The notes below the pieces were generated by a model that worked only from the letters and a program-made list of their open reading frames with translations, searched no databases and was not told the DNA's origin. DNA of 64,000 nucleotides. It comes from Deferribacteres bacterium. Its GTDB lineage: Bacteria; Zhuqueibacterota; Zhuqueibacteria; Zhuqueibacterales; Geothermadaptataceae. How positions within the stretch are numbered: the stretch's first letter is position 1; the number at the start of each line of letters is the position of its first letter. This document shows, piece by piece, positions 47,901 to 54,910 of the stretch. The translations under genes were made by a program, and so were the position numbers. Location: the NCBI GenBank assembly GCA_020633675.1, contig JACKDE010000003.1, positions 620,001-684,000 of the forward strand, written 5' to 3'.

Positions 47901-48233
47901 CAAATGAATGAGTCTTCGAGCTTTATGAAAAAACTCAATACCAGCAGCGATCCGGGTATTCCCTATTCCATTCTTGCTGGCAACATCAATTCCTATAATG
48001 AGCCTTCGGATCAACTCTTTCCAAAGCTTATCGCGAAAGCAGGCAAAGGCTCGGTGCTCGAGACCGTTTTCGGCACCCAAGCACATGACATTGCGGTAAA
48101 TCTTTCCAGCATCAAAAGTGTCGATGATGCGCGCAAACCGGCGCCCCAAAAGCAGGAGGTCGGTTGCCATCACTTGAATTATTTCAGCTCGGAGGCAGGG
48201 ATTACAGCGTTGAAAACCATCTTTGGCGCTTAG
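44934..48233 (+). CDS. Metacaspase (peptidase C14) fused to C-terminal alpha/beta-hydrolase
   Basis: A 1099-residue cytoplasmic protein without signal peptide. Residues about 1-265 are a caspase-fold protease: IYSLQIGINDYDD, GCVNDVHRF, YSGHG with catalytic His84, and LILDCCHSGSG with catalytic Cys145. These imply cleavage after Arg/Lys, as in metacaspases. A mixed middle (about 290-800) includes beta-rich segments and an acidic linker (GDDDEDEQGKHEDD). Residues about 825-1099 are a lipase-like hydrolase: LLLVHGIIGD (oxyanion region), LAHSMGGL with nucleophile Ser909, LCGTPNNGSPFG, and HHLNYF (His1079/1080) as candidate catalytic His. So one chain joins a protease and a probable lipase/acyl-hydrolase. 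It heads the protease-rich island; the 42-residue membrane protein follows 62 bases later. Confidence 0.87.
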   Translation: MAQKIYSLQIGINDYDDEVGKLKGCVNDVHRFTDYLKSSFGEKNLAIERFFNEDATYKNVVGAFKNHLTKAKKGDVALVQYSGHGAQWASAPEFHEFFPDGRDEGLVLIDSRRAGGFDLADKELAVLLNDIAKNDPHLVLILDCCHSGSGTRGVDDFINRTARRSKHERDDVRPIESYLDGYYKKLKKTEWAIPTSPHMLLAACERTQQAWERKDNSGVFTSAMMDVLEKSGSNISYADLFVRSRHAVRRYADDQNPQFEAVGNFDAYSGFLGQDVSVQRRRYFIYYDTDKWVVDFGALHGAPTELDFAAMPATQKGTAQKAKHVEFAIYNKDDQSKKLGHATTKLIGTQRSELELDFEPSLRETYFGEITTLPVTPIPVLLEGEDEGVKILRKALDPQLGITLIDDPAQAAAAQYQLIAQKQQFLFKNCETGALIQGIDGYSEPNAKQLFGIVKQVVHWERTIKLQNHNTQLDQSAVDFQFFELLDDGKEFAYTGDAVTLDYVKSGNDWKKIRFKMKARNQTDEPLYFTLAYFSRKYGISILKNEPVQPAKSGEWVTLFGESPKHALGLRDDADESLDTFKLFVSRSQVDDFLLMQKEIKMGKILPTTRDLFGDDDEDEQGKHEDDWFTKTIRVQVVRQLEKVSNRDTAIAGGKIKIKAHPAMQADLSLTSARTGTRSAGGGSEIYRALERGAGMQLANLGGDDEAVLELNNIENDDALRRNPLELEMDIPLEADEEILPIVFDGEHFVLGGESMKDEHGTTHISIDNIPESSEPQNRRSVGKALKMYFFKTYLKHDDVNQLRWVEYHNDGSFERHKNGVKEKVSAAKKVLLLVHGIIGDTKNIATGIRMIEDKDGKTLDQHFDLVLTYDYENLSTPIEDTAAKLKEQLELTGLKDGDGKELTILAHSMGGLVSRWFVEQDGGNKVVDHLVLCGTPNNGSPFGKIDFSRKIISMLTTVALNTFPAFAPVGGVILAVMNRSKKVTPTLEQMNESSSFMKKLNTSSDPGIPYSILAGNINSYNEPSDQLFPKLIAKAGKGSVLETVFGTQAHDIAVNLSSIKSVDDARKPAPQKQEVGCHHLNYFSSEAGITALKTIFGA

Positions 48234-48295
48234 CGAACGTATCCATAATCCAATTTGGCATCCGAGTTACTTTAACTAAAAGCAAGGAGAGCGAG

Positions 48296-48424
48296 ATGGA
48301 AATTGCTTTGATCACCGTCGTTGTGATGTTTGTGGGGGCATGGTACATCAGCCGCAAAAGTAAGGCAGGCAAAGGCGATGCCTCTTCTGCGGACGATGCT
48401 GGCGACAGCGGGGATGAGCAATGA
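48296..48424 (+). CDS. 42-residue single-pass membrane protein
   Basis: ATG 48296 follows AAGGAGA at good spacing. The product starts MEIALITVVVMFVGAWYISRK: one hydrophobic helix (about 3-18), then a basic stretch (SRKSKAGKG), then an acidic tail ending DAGDSGDEQ. The last codons GAG CAA TGA are the first unit of the heptanucleotide array that follows, so expansion of the array cannot change the protein. No family recognised. Its position 62 bases after the metacaspase suggests co-expression; Arg/Lys sites next to the helix could be metacaspase targets, which is speculation. It could equally be a small anchor or holin-like peptide. Confidence 0.6.
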   Translation: MEIALITVVVMFVGAWYISRKSKAGKGDASSADDAGDSGDEQ

Positions 48425-48811
48425 GCAATGAGCAATGAGCAATGAGCAATGAGCAATGAGCAATGAGCAATGAGCAATGAGCAATGAGCAATGAGCAATG
48501 AGCAATGAGCAATGAGCAATGAGCAATGAGCAATGAGCAATGAGCAATGAGCAATGAGCAATGAGCAATGAGCAATGAGCAATGAATGAGCAATGAGCAA
48601 TGAGCAATGAGCAATGAGCAATGAGCAATGAGCAATGAGCAATGAGCAATGAGCAATGAGCAATGAGCAATGAGCAATGAGCAATGAGCAATGAGCAATG
48701 AGCAATGAGCAATGAGCAATGAGCAATGAGCAATGAGCAATGAGCAATGAGCAATGAGCAATGAGCAATGAGCAATGAGCAATGAGCAATGAGCAATGAG
48801 CAATGAGCAAT
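48416..48811. repeat. Heptanucleotide tandem array (GAGCAAT), 56 copies
   Basis: 24 perfect copies of GAGCAAT (48416-48583), one 4-base remnant GAAT (48584-48587), then 32 perfect copies (48588-48811): 396 bases in all. On the plus strand every frame meets TGA each 21 bases. On the minus strand all three frames are open and read the heptapeptide LLIAHCS over and over, which is an effect of 7-base periodicity and not evidence of a gene. Near-perfect identity implies recent slippage expansion. Confidence 0.97.
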
Positions 48812-48850
48812 GAAAGATAATCCGTTTTATTGAAAAGTAAAGGAGTGGAT

Positions 48851-49189
48851 TTGGGAAGTCGGGGGAACGTTGTTCATAAAAAGGCTTATGCTTTTGCGGT
48901 TCGAATTGTGAAGGTTAACCGATATTTGGCTAAAGAGAAACGGGAGTATATTCTATCGAAGCAACTTCTTAAATGAGGCACATCTATCGGTGCAATCTCG
49001 AAGGCTGATTTTTCAAGTAAAATTTCAATTGCCTACAAGGAATGTCTCGAGACAAAATACTGGCTGTCCTTGTTGAAAGACACAGATTTCATTGATGAAA
49101 AAATGTACAAAAGCATTTTTAACGAAGCAGACGAAATTGCCAAAATCCTGTTTTCCATTCTCAAAACAACGAGGCTCAACAAACAATGA
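48851..49189 (+). pseudogene. Four-helix-bundle protein (23S rRNA intervening-sequence family), broken by in-frame TGA
   Basis: A TTG at 48851, 6 bases after AAAGGAG, opens a frame of 112 codons. It reads GNVVHKKAYAFAVRIVKVNRY...QLLK, then TGA (48974-48976), then GTSIGAISKADFSSKISIAYKE...YWLSLLKDTDFIDEKMY...ILFSILKTTRLNKQ. The order A-Y-x-F-A-x-R-I, QLL-R-S-G-T-S-I-G-A-N, K-x-E-x-x-Y-W-L-x-L-L, I-x-x-x-x-T-x-R-L is the S23/IVS four-helix-bundle family. The TGA replaces the usual Arg codon (CGA to TGA is one transition), and the Asn after S-I-G-A is missing. It is therefore a pseudogene unless the TGA is read through. Relatives include the Avd protein of diversity-generating retroelements, but no reverse transcriptase is present here. 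Confidence 0.8.
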
Positions 49190-49257
49190 TCGATAGACAA
49201 TGAACAATCTTTCTCTCTCATTGATCATCGGTCATTGACCATTGTTATTCATCATTG
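49184..49257. repeat. Inverted CAATGA/TCATTG cluster before the first CHAT gene
   Basis: CAATGA occurs at 49184-49189 and 49198-49203, and its complement TCATTG at 49218-49223, 49232-49237 and 49252-49257. The two halves can fold into an imperfect hairpin of about 28 positions (roughly 20 matching). The motif is the core of the heptanucleotide array 400 bases upstream, so this looks like a degenerate, inverted copy lying directly in the leader of the CHAT gene. Confidence 0.55.
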
Positions 49258-49266
49258 GGAATTGAA

Positions 49267-52200
49267 ATGAACGAAGTGAATGCAAAACCCGTCATTTTTC
49301 TTGCCTTCGCGCAGGATCGTGAAGACAAAGTCGGTTATCTGCGCAATTTGCCGACTGAGTTGGATGGCATTCGGAAAGCCTTGCAAAAAGCCCGGCAAGC
49401 CGATTTGTGCGAGGTGGTTGAGCGCGCAAATACGACGATCGATAATATTATCGATGTCTTCCAGGAATATCAGGATCGCGTCGCTATTTTTCATTACGGT
49501 GGACATGCCGGCAGCTACGAGCTTCTGTTGGAGTCTGCATCCGGTACGCACCAACTGGCGCACAGCGAAGGGCTGGTGTCTTTTCTTGTGAAACAGAAGG
49601 GCCTGCAACTGGTGTTTCTAAATGGCTGTTCTTCCCAGCAGCAGGCATTCGATTTACTGGCAGCCGGCGTGCCTGCCGTGGTTGGCACTTCGCAAAAAAT
49701 TGCTGATGATGTCGCGACGAGTTTGTCTGTGCGATTTTACAGCGCTTTTGCGCAAGGTGCCACCATCGAACGCGCATGGGCCGAAGCTGTGGATCAGGTA
49801 AAAATTGAAAAGGGCAGCAATAATTTTCGCGACCTGTTTGGCGATGATTCAGCCGGTGATCAAATCGCCGACCGTTTTCCGTGGGAGATTTATTTTCGTG
49901 AAGGTGCTGAAGTTGTCAAAGACTGGAATTTGCCGGAAGCAGTGGAAAATCCACTATTTGGCTTGCCCCCCATTCCTAAAACTCATATCCTGCCGGAAAC
50001 GCCTTTTCTGTTTCTCAGGCGCTATGAGCGCGAGCACGCGGAAATCTTTTTCGGGCGCAGCTATTATATTCGCGAACTGTACAATCGCGTGAGTGATGCA
50101 AACGCTCCGCCAATAATTTTGCTCTACGGTCAATCCGGCGTCGGCAAATCTTCGCTCTTCGATGCCGGCCTCAATCCAAGGCTGGAAAGCGACTATAAAG
50201 TCATTTATATTCGCCGGAATCAAGACAAGGGCTTGCACGGTACTTTACGCTTTGCGCTTGAGCAAGAAGCCGCGAAACATGAAGAGCATTCGCCAACAAT
50301 TTCAGCAGAAACAAATCCATCGTCTCCGTTCGAAACGCAACCAAACCGTGAAACATTGCGCTTTCTTGAGGAAGCCGCCCGGAATGCAAATGATCGCTTA
50401 AAAAATGAAATTGAAAACCTAATAGAACGAATAGAGGCTTTCAGGCTGAGCGAAGACCTTCAGGTGCAAAGCGCCAAAAAACAAGCCCCAAGCGCTCCCC
50501 AACAAATGACCGACAACAGCCTGCTCGCACACTGGCTTTTTGTCGAATCCCAATCCGGCAAACCACTCATCATCATCCTCGATCAGGTGGAAGAACTCTA
50601 CACCCGCCCAAATAGAGAACTGCCCGATGAACTGGCGGATTTTCTTGTAGCGTTGCGGGGTGTCTTCGGTTCGCAGGCACAGCGGCCGCGGGGGAAACTG
50701 ATTCTTGGCTACCGCAAGGAGTATCATCCGGAAATCGAAGAAGACTTCAAGATTTTTCTGCTGCCACGCAGTAACGTCTTCCTTGAACCTCTGCGTCGCA
50801 AGGACATTTTAGAGGTGTTTCGTGGCGTCAGCAAAACCGCCGCCCTCAAGCAATTTTACAATTTGAGTATCGAAGATGATCTGCCGGTCATCATCGCTGA
50901 TGATTTGCTGGAGGACAAAGAATCGCCGGTGGCGCCTGTGCTGCAAATCGTGCTGACGAAAATGTGGAACGCCGCCAAACAGCAAAATCCGCAAGCTCCA
51001 CGTTTTACAGTTGAGCAATATCAGCAGCTCAAAAAGGATGGCATCGCCATGGGCGAGTTTTTTGCCCAGCAGATGCGGCAATTGCGGCATTGGAATGCAG
51101 ATGCTGTCGATTCAGGCCTGGCACTTGATGTACTGCATTTCCATATTACCGCTCTCGGTACGGCTGGAGCTCGCAGCCTGAAAGAACTGCGTGAAACCTA
51201 TCAGCATCGACAGGATATTCTCGATACTTTGGTTGGAAAATGCAAAGAGCTCTACCTTCTCACTGAAGCGCAGCACAGTGCTGATTTCACCAGCCTGACC
51301 CATGATACCCTCGCGCCGGTCGTCAACAACGAATACAACAATTCCGACAAGCCCGGCCAGCGTGCTTCCCGCATCTTAAAAAGCAAAATGGCTGACTTCA
51401 GCGAAAACGGCAGCGATGTCTGGCTGGATGAGGCTGATCTTGCTTTGGTGGAACAAGGCGATAAGGGCATGCACAGGCTGAGCGAGCAAGAAGAATCGCT
51501 ATTAGCGCAGAGCCGCGAGAAACGCCGGCAGCGGCAACGTTTGCGCAAACAACTTTGGGCTGGTGGCATCGTGATGCTAATCGGCATCGTGGCATCGGCG
51601 GTTCTTGCTTTTGTAAAAATGCAAGAAGCAGAGTTGGAAGCCAGGCGCGCCAAAAGCCAATTTTTGACCATTAAAGCAAATGAAGTGGCGACAACCGACA
51701 TCACCTGCGCAATGCGCATCGCACAGGCGGCGTATGCTTTGTTCGAAGACGATCCGCCGATACCTTCAATCCAAGCCTTATCCAGGATTTATGATCGTCG
51801 GAATGACGAGTCATTTTATGAGAAAAAATTTCGGCATGGCGACGGTGTCAACTCCGCAGTATTTTCTCCCGATGGCCAACAGATTCTCACCGCTTCAAGT
51901 GATAAAACGGCAAGGCTGTGGTCGCTGGCAGGCGAAACCGTGACAAAATTCACGCATGATGCTCATGTCACTTCTGCCGTTTTTTCCCCGGATAGTCAGA
52001 CGATACTCACCGCATCATGGGATGGGACCGCTCGGCTGTGGTCGCTGGCGGGCGATTCCCTGGCGGTCTTCAAACATGATGGTGATATCTATTCCGCGTT
52101 TTTTTCTCCGGATGGCCAGATGATTCTCACAAACTCGAGTGATTATACTGCACGGCTGTGGTCGCTGAGCGGCGACTCTTTGGCGATTTTCAACCATGCT

Positions 52201-53697
52201 GGCTATGTCCTCTCCGCAGTATTCTCCCCGGATGGCCAGATAATTCTCACCGCATCAAGTGACAAAACTGCGCGGCTATGGTCACTGGCGGGCGACTCCC
52301 TGACGGTCTTCAAACATGAGGATTATGTTACCTCCGCAGTGTTTTCCCCAAATGGCGACAAGATTCTCACCGCATCAAGGGATTTGACTGCACGGCTGTG
52401 GTCGCTGACGAGCGAGCCCCTGGCGGTATTCAAACATGATGATTATGTCAACTCCGCAGTATTTTCACCGGATGGCCAGACAATTCTCACCGCATCAAAT
52501 GACAAAACGGCACGGCTGTGGTCGTTGACGGGCGATTCCCTGGCGGTCTTCACTCACGATGAAACAGTCATCTCCGCGGGGTATTTCCCCGATGGCCAGA
52601 AGATTCTCACCGCTTCAAGTGATAAGACGGCGAGACTGTGGTCGCTGGAGGGCGCATCACTGGCGGTCTTTAAACATGATCGTGAAGTCAGTTCAGCAGT
52701 GTTTTCCCCCGACGGCCAGAAGATTCTCACAGCATCATGGGATGAGACCGCGCGGCTTTGGTCGCTGGCGACCCACTCTTTGGCGAACTTTGAACATAAT
52801 GATGAAGTCACCTCTGCTGTCTTTTCTCCCGATGGTCAAAAGATTCTCACCGCATCATGGGATAAGACTGCGCGGCTATGGTCGTTGGCTGGCGAATCCC
52901 AGGCGGTCTACCCACATGAAAATAAAGTCACTTCAGCAGTGTTTTCCCCAAATGGCCAACAGGTTCTCACCGTATCGGAGTTCAGCCCTACGTGGCTGTG
53001 GTCTTTGGCTGGCGACTTCTTGCCAGTGTTTAAACATAGTGGCTACGACTATTCCGCAGTGTTTTCACCGGATGGCGGCAAGATTCTCACCGCATCCAGT
53101 GACTTCACAGCGAAACTGTGGTCGTTGACCAGCGACTCCCTGGCGGTCTTCGAACATAATGATGAAGTCACCTCAGCAGTGTTTTCCCCGGATGGACGAA
53201 AGATTCTCACCGTATCAAAAGATGGAAATGTGCGGCTGTGGTCACTGGCGGGCGATTTACTATCAGAATTCACACATGAAAATGTTATAACAACCGCAGT
53301 GTTCTCACCCGATGGCGACAAGATTCTCACAGCATCCCGTGACTACACGGCGAAACTGTGGTCACTGACGGGCGACTCCCTGGCGGTCTTCAAACATGAA
53401 GGTTATGTCCACTTTGCGGTATTTTCCCCTGATGGCCAGATGATTCTGACTGAATCCTGGGATTGGACTCCCCGGCTTTGGTCGCTGACTGGTGCTTCTC
53501 TCGCAGTCTTCAAACATGATAGTTACGTCAACTCCGCAGTGGTTTCCCCTGATGGCCAGAAAATTCTCACGGCTTCAACGGATGGCGCTGCGCGGCTATG
53601 GCGGACGCCAAAGGGCATCTACGAATGGCTTAAAACTGCCAACATCTACCAGCTATCAGAGCAGGAGAGGCGGGAATATGGGATCATCGACCAATAA
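49267..53697 (+). CDS. CHAT protease - nSTAND-type NTPase - TM - WD40 protein (paralogue 1)
   Basis: 1476 residues; ATG 49267 follows GGGAA. Residues 1-~200 form a CHAT (caspase-like) domain: HYGGHA with His80 and FLNGCSS with Cys121, the expected dyad. After the linker FLRRYEREHAEIFFGR comes a P-loop NTPase of the nSTAND1 type: Walker A GQSGVGKSS (288-296) and Walker B IIILDQVEEL (Asp439), then GYRKEYHPEIEED and a helical arm. A charged coiled segment precedes one membrane helix (LWAGGIVMLIGIVASAVLAFV, about 763-783). The C-terminus is 15 WD40 units. STAND proteins use repeats to sense a trigger, oligomerise with ATP and activate the N-terminal effector, here a protease. The substrate is unknown. 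It is followed 111 bases later by the nuclease gene. Confidence 0.9.
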   Translation: MNEVNAKPVIFLAFAQDREDKVGYLRNLPTELDGIRKALQKARQADLCEVVERANTTIDNIIDVFQEYQDRVAIFHYGGHAGSYELLLESASGTHQLAHSEGLVSFLVKQKGLQLVFLNGCSSQQQAFDLLAAGVPAVVGTSQKIADDVATSLSVRFYSAFAQGATIERAWAEAVDQVKIEKGSNNFRDLFGDDSAGDQIADRFPWEIYFREGAEVVKDWNLPEAVENPLFGLPPIPKTHILPETPFLFLRRYEREHAEIFFGRSYYIRELYNRVSDANAPPIILLYGQSGVGKSSLFDAGLNPRLESDYKVIYIRRNQDKGLHGTLRFALEQEAAKHEEHSPTISAETNPSSPFETQPNRETLRFLEEAARNANDRLKNEIENLIERIEAFRLSEDLQVQSAKKQAPSAPQQMTDNSLLAHWLFVESQSGKPLIIILDQVEELYTRPNRELPDELADFLVALRGVFGSQAQRPRGKLILGYRKEYHPEIEEDFKIFLLPRSNVFLEPLRRKDILEVFRGVSKTAALKQFYNLSIEDDLPVIIADDLLEDKESPVAPVLQIVLTKMWNAAKQQNPQAPRFTVEQYQQLKKDGIAMGEFFAQQMRQLRHWNADAVDSGLALDVLHFHITALGTAGARSLKELRETYQHRQDILDTLVGKCKELYLLTEAQHSADFTSLTHDTLAPVVNNEYNNSDKPGQRASRILKSKMADFSENGSDVWLDEADLALVEQGDKGMHRLSEQEESLLAQSREKRRQRQRLRKQLWAGGIVMLIGIVASAVLAFVKMQEAELEARRAKSQFLTIKANEVATTDITCAMRIAQAAYALFEDDPPIPSIQALSRIYDRRNDESFYEKKFRHGDGVNSAVFSPDGQQILTASSDKTARLWSLAGETVTKFTHDAHVTSAVFSPDSQTILTASWDGTARLWSLAGDSLAVFKHDGDIYSAFFSPDGQMILTNSSDYTARLWSLSGDSLAIFNHAGYVLSAVFSPDGQIILTASSDKTARLWSLAGDSLTVFKHEDYVTSAVFSPNGDKILTASRDLTARLWSLTSEPLAVFKHDDYVNSAVFSPDGQTILTASNDKTARLWSLTGDSLAVFTHDETVISAGYFPDGQKILTASSDKTARLWSLEGASLAVFKHDREVSSAVFSPDGQKILTASWDETARLWSLATHSLANFEHNDEVTSAVFSPDGQKILTASWDKTARLWSLAGESQAVYPHENKVTSAVFSPNGQQVLTVSEFSPTWLWSLAGDFLPVFKHSGYDYSAVFSPDGGKILTASSDFTAKLWSLTSDSLAVFEHNDEVTSAVFSPDGRKILTVSKDGNVRLWSLAGDLLSEFTHENVITTAVFSPDGDKILTASRDYTAKLWSLTGDSLAVFKHEGYVHFAVFSPDGQMILTESWDWTPRLWSLTGASLAVFKHDSYVNSAVVSPDGQKILTASTDGAARLWRTPKGIYEWLKTANIYQLSEQERREYGIIDQ
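51835..53634 (+). repeat. Fifteen 120-bp WD40-coding repeats without indels
   Basis: Fifteen consecutive units of exactly 40 codons, each starting at the conserved His: H-x-x-x-V-x-S-A-V-F-S-P-D-G-Q-x-I-L-T-A, then S-x-D-x-T-A-R-L-W-S-L-x-G. Framework positions are almost invariant. Positions 2-4, 6, 16, 22 and 24 vary widely (position 22: S, W, R, N, E, K, T; position 24: K, G, Y, L, E, S, F, W). Units 10 and 15 are the most degenerate. Two seven-bladed propellers plus one unit is one possible arrangement. Confidence 0.92.
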
Positions 53698-53808
53698 CAG
53701 GTATCTTGAATAGTCGTTGTTACAAGCAGGAGAAAGTTCAAAAAGCAAGATTGTTTGCAAAGCCGGGGCGATTTTCAGCAAGTAAAAAACAATATACCGG
53801 AGTATGAT

Positions 53809-54843
53809 ATGTCCTTCTTTTATCAGTTTGATTCGCAAAACAACCAGGACCGCCGAACCGCGGAAGGTTTGTTACGCTTGCAGGAGAAATTGGCCAGCGA
53901 GCTGCCTGCCCGTACGATTTCGGATACGCTCATGCTGGCAACCTGGAATATCCGCGAATTCGACTCCAACAAGTTCGGGGAACGCTCAGACGAATGCATT
54001 GCCTATATCGCTGAAATCATTTCACATTTCGACCTGGTTGCGGTACAGGAAGTGAACGCCGATTTGCAGGCGATCAGCAAAGTACAAAAAATGCTCGGTA
54101 AATGGTGGAAATTCCTGGTTACAGATGTTACCGCCGGAAGAAAGGGTAATCAGGAGCGCATGGCGTATCTTTTTGATTCTCGTAAAGTCAAATTCGGCGG
54201 CTTGGCCGGGGAGATCGTTATCCCGCCTAAAAAAGGTGCCGAGCAGTTGGCGCGAACGCCCTTTGTTTGCGGATTTGAAACCAGTTGGCTTAAATTTATG
54301 CTGTGCACCGTTCATATTTACTATGGTTCATCAAAGGCTGAAGATCCAAGGCGGGTGAAAGAGATCGAACAATTATCAAAATTCCTGGCAAATCAGGTCA
54401 AAAAGGAAACGGCATGGTGCCGAAACCTTGTTTTACTGGGCGATTTCAATATATTTGCGACCAGCGACAGCACATTTAAAGGCCTGACGAAAGCCGGTTT
54501 TTTTATTCCAGAACAATTGCAATCGTTGCCATCCAATGTTGATCAAAACAAGCATTATGACCAAATGGCCTTTGTGAGCCACGCATACGATACCAAGAGT
54601 TTAAAGGAAAGGCTTACACGCTGCAAGGCCGGCGTTTTTAATTTTTTTGAAGCAGTTTATCGCGATCAGGACGAAGAACTCTACTGTCAGGAGATGGCTG
54701 AGAAGTATACCAAAGCACGAAACAAAACCAACTATTATCGCCAATGGCGGACTTTTCATGTATCCGATCATCTGCCCATGTGGCTTGAATTGCCAATAGA
54801 TTTCGGCAAAGAGTATTTGGAGCGCATTGCTGCTGCGAAATAA
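53809..54843 (+). CDS. Endonuclease/exonuclease/phosphatase (DNase I-like) family protein
   Basis: 344 residues; ATG 53809 follows CGGAG, and no signal peptide is seen. Core motifs of the EEP fold are in order: ATWNIREFDSNKFG (Asn47), VAVQEVNADL (metal-binding Glu), LLGDFNIFATSD (Asp212, Asn214) and VSDHLPMW (Asp320-His321 catalytic pair). The family includes DNase I, exonuclease III and phosphoinositide phosphatases, so nucleic acid or phospholipid may be the substrate. Cytoplasmic location and its place between two CHAT-STAND-WD40 genes on the same strand (111 bases after one, 67 before the next) favour an effector or partner role. That link is inference. Confidence 0.88.
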   Translation: MSFFYQFDSQNNQDRRTAEGLLRLQEKLASELPARTISDTLMLATWNIREFDSNKFGERSDECIAYIAEIISHFDLVAVQEVNADLQAISKVQKMLGKWWKFLVTDVTAGRKGNQERMAYLFDSRKVKFGGLAGEIVIPPKKGAEQLARTPFVCGFETSWLKFMLCTVHIYYGSSKAEDPRRVKEIEQLSKFLANQVKKETAWCRNLVLLGDFNIFATSDSTFKGLTKAGFFIPEQLQSLPSNVDQNKHYDQMAFVSHAYDTKSLKERLTRCKAGVFNFFEAVYRDQDEELYCQEMAEKYTKARNKTNYYRQWRTFHVSDHLPMWLELPIDFGKEYLERIAAAK

Positions 54844-54910
54844 AAGTGCAGCCCCCATGCATCAATCCCTGCATGTTCAAAAATGAATCAAACAGCAGTC
54901 AAGTATAAAT

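Noticed and set aside
48202..48810. Minus-strand frames of 150-200 codons reading LLIAHCS repeats
   Set aside because: They result from 7-base periodicity without stops on that strand; all three frames give the same heptapeptide and no ribosome-binding site is present.
48416..48811. CRISPR array
   Set aside because: Units are 7 bases with no spacers and no cas genes nearby.
48851..49189. Avd accessory gene of a diversity-generating retroelement
   Set aside because: No reverse transcriptase or template/variable repeat pair was seen nearby; only the four-helix-bundle family match stands.
48851..49189. Recoded TGA (selenocysteine or reassigned codon)
   Set aside because: TGA is used as a normal stop for other genes here, and the family has Arg, not Cys, at this site.
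51835..53634. Non-coding satellite or CRISPR-like array with 120-base period
   Set aside because: It lies in frame within one long ORF, and each unit translates to a WD40 blade.
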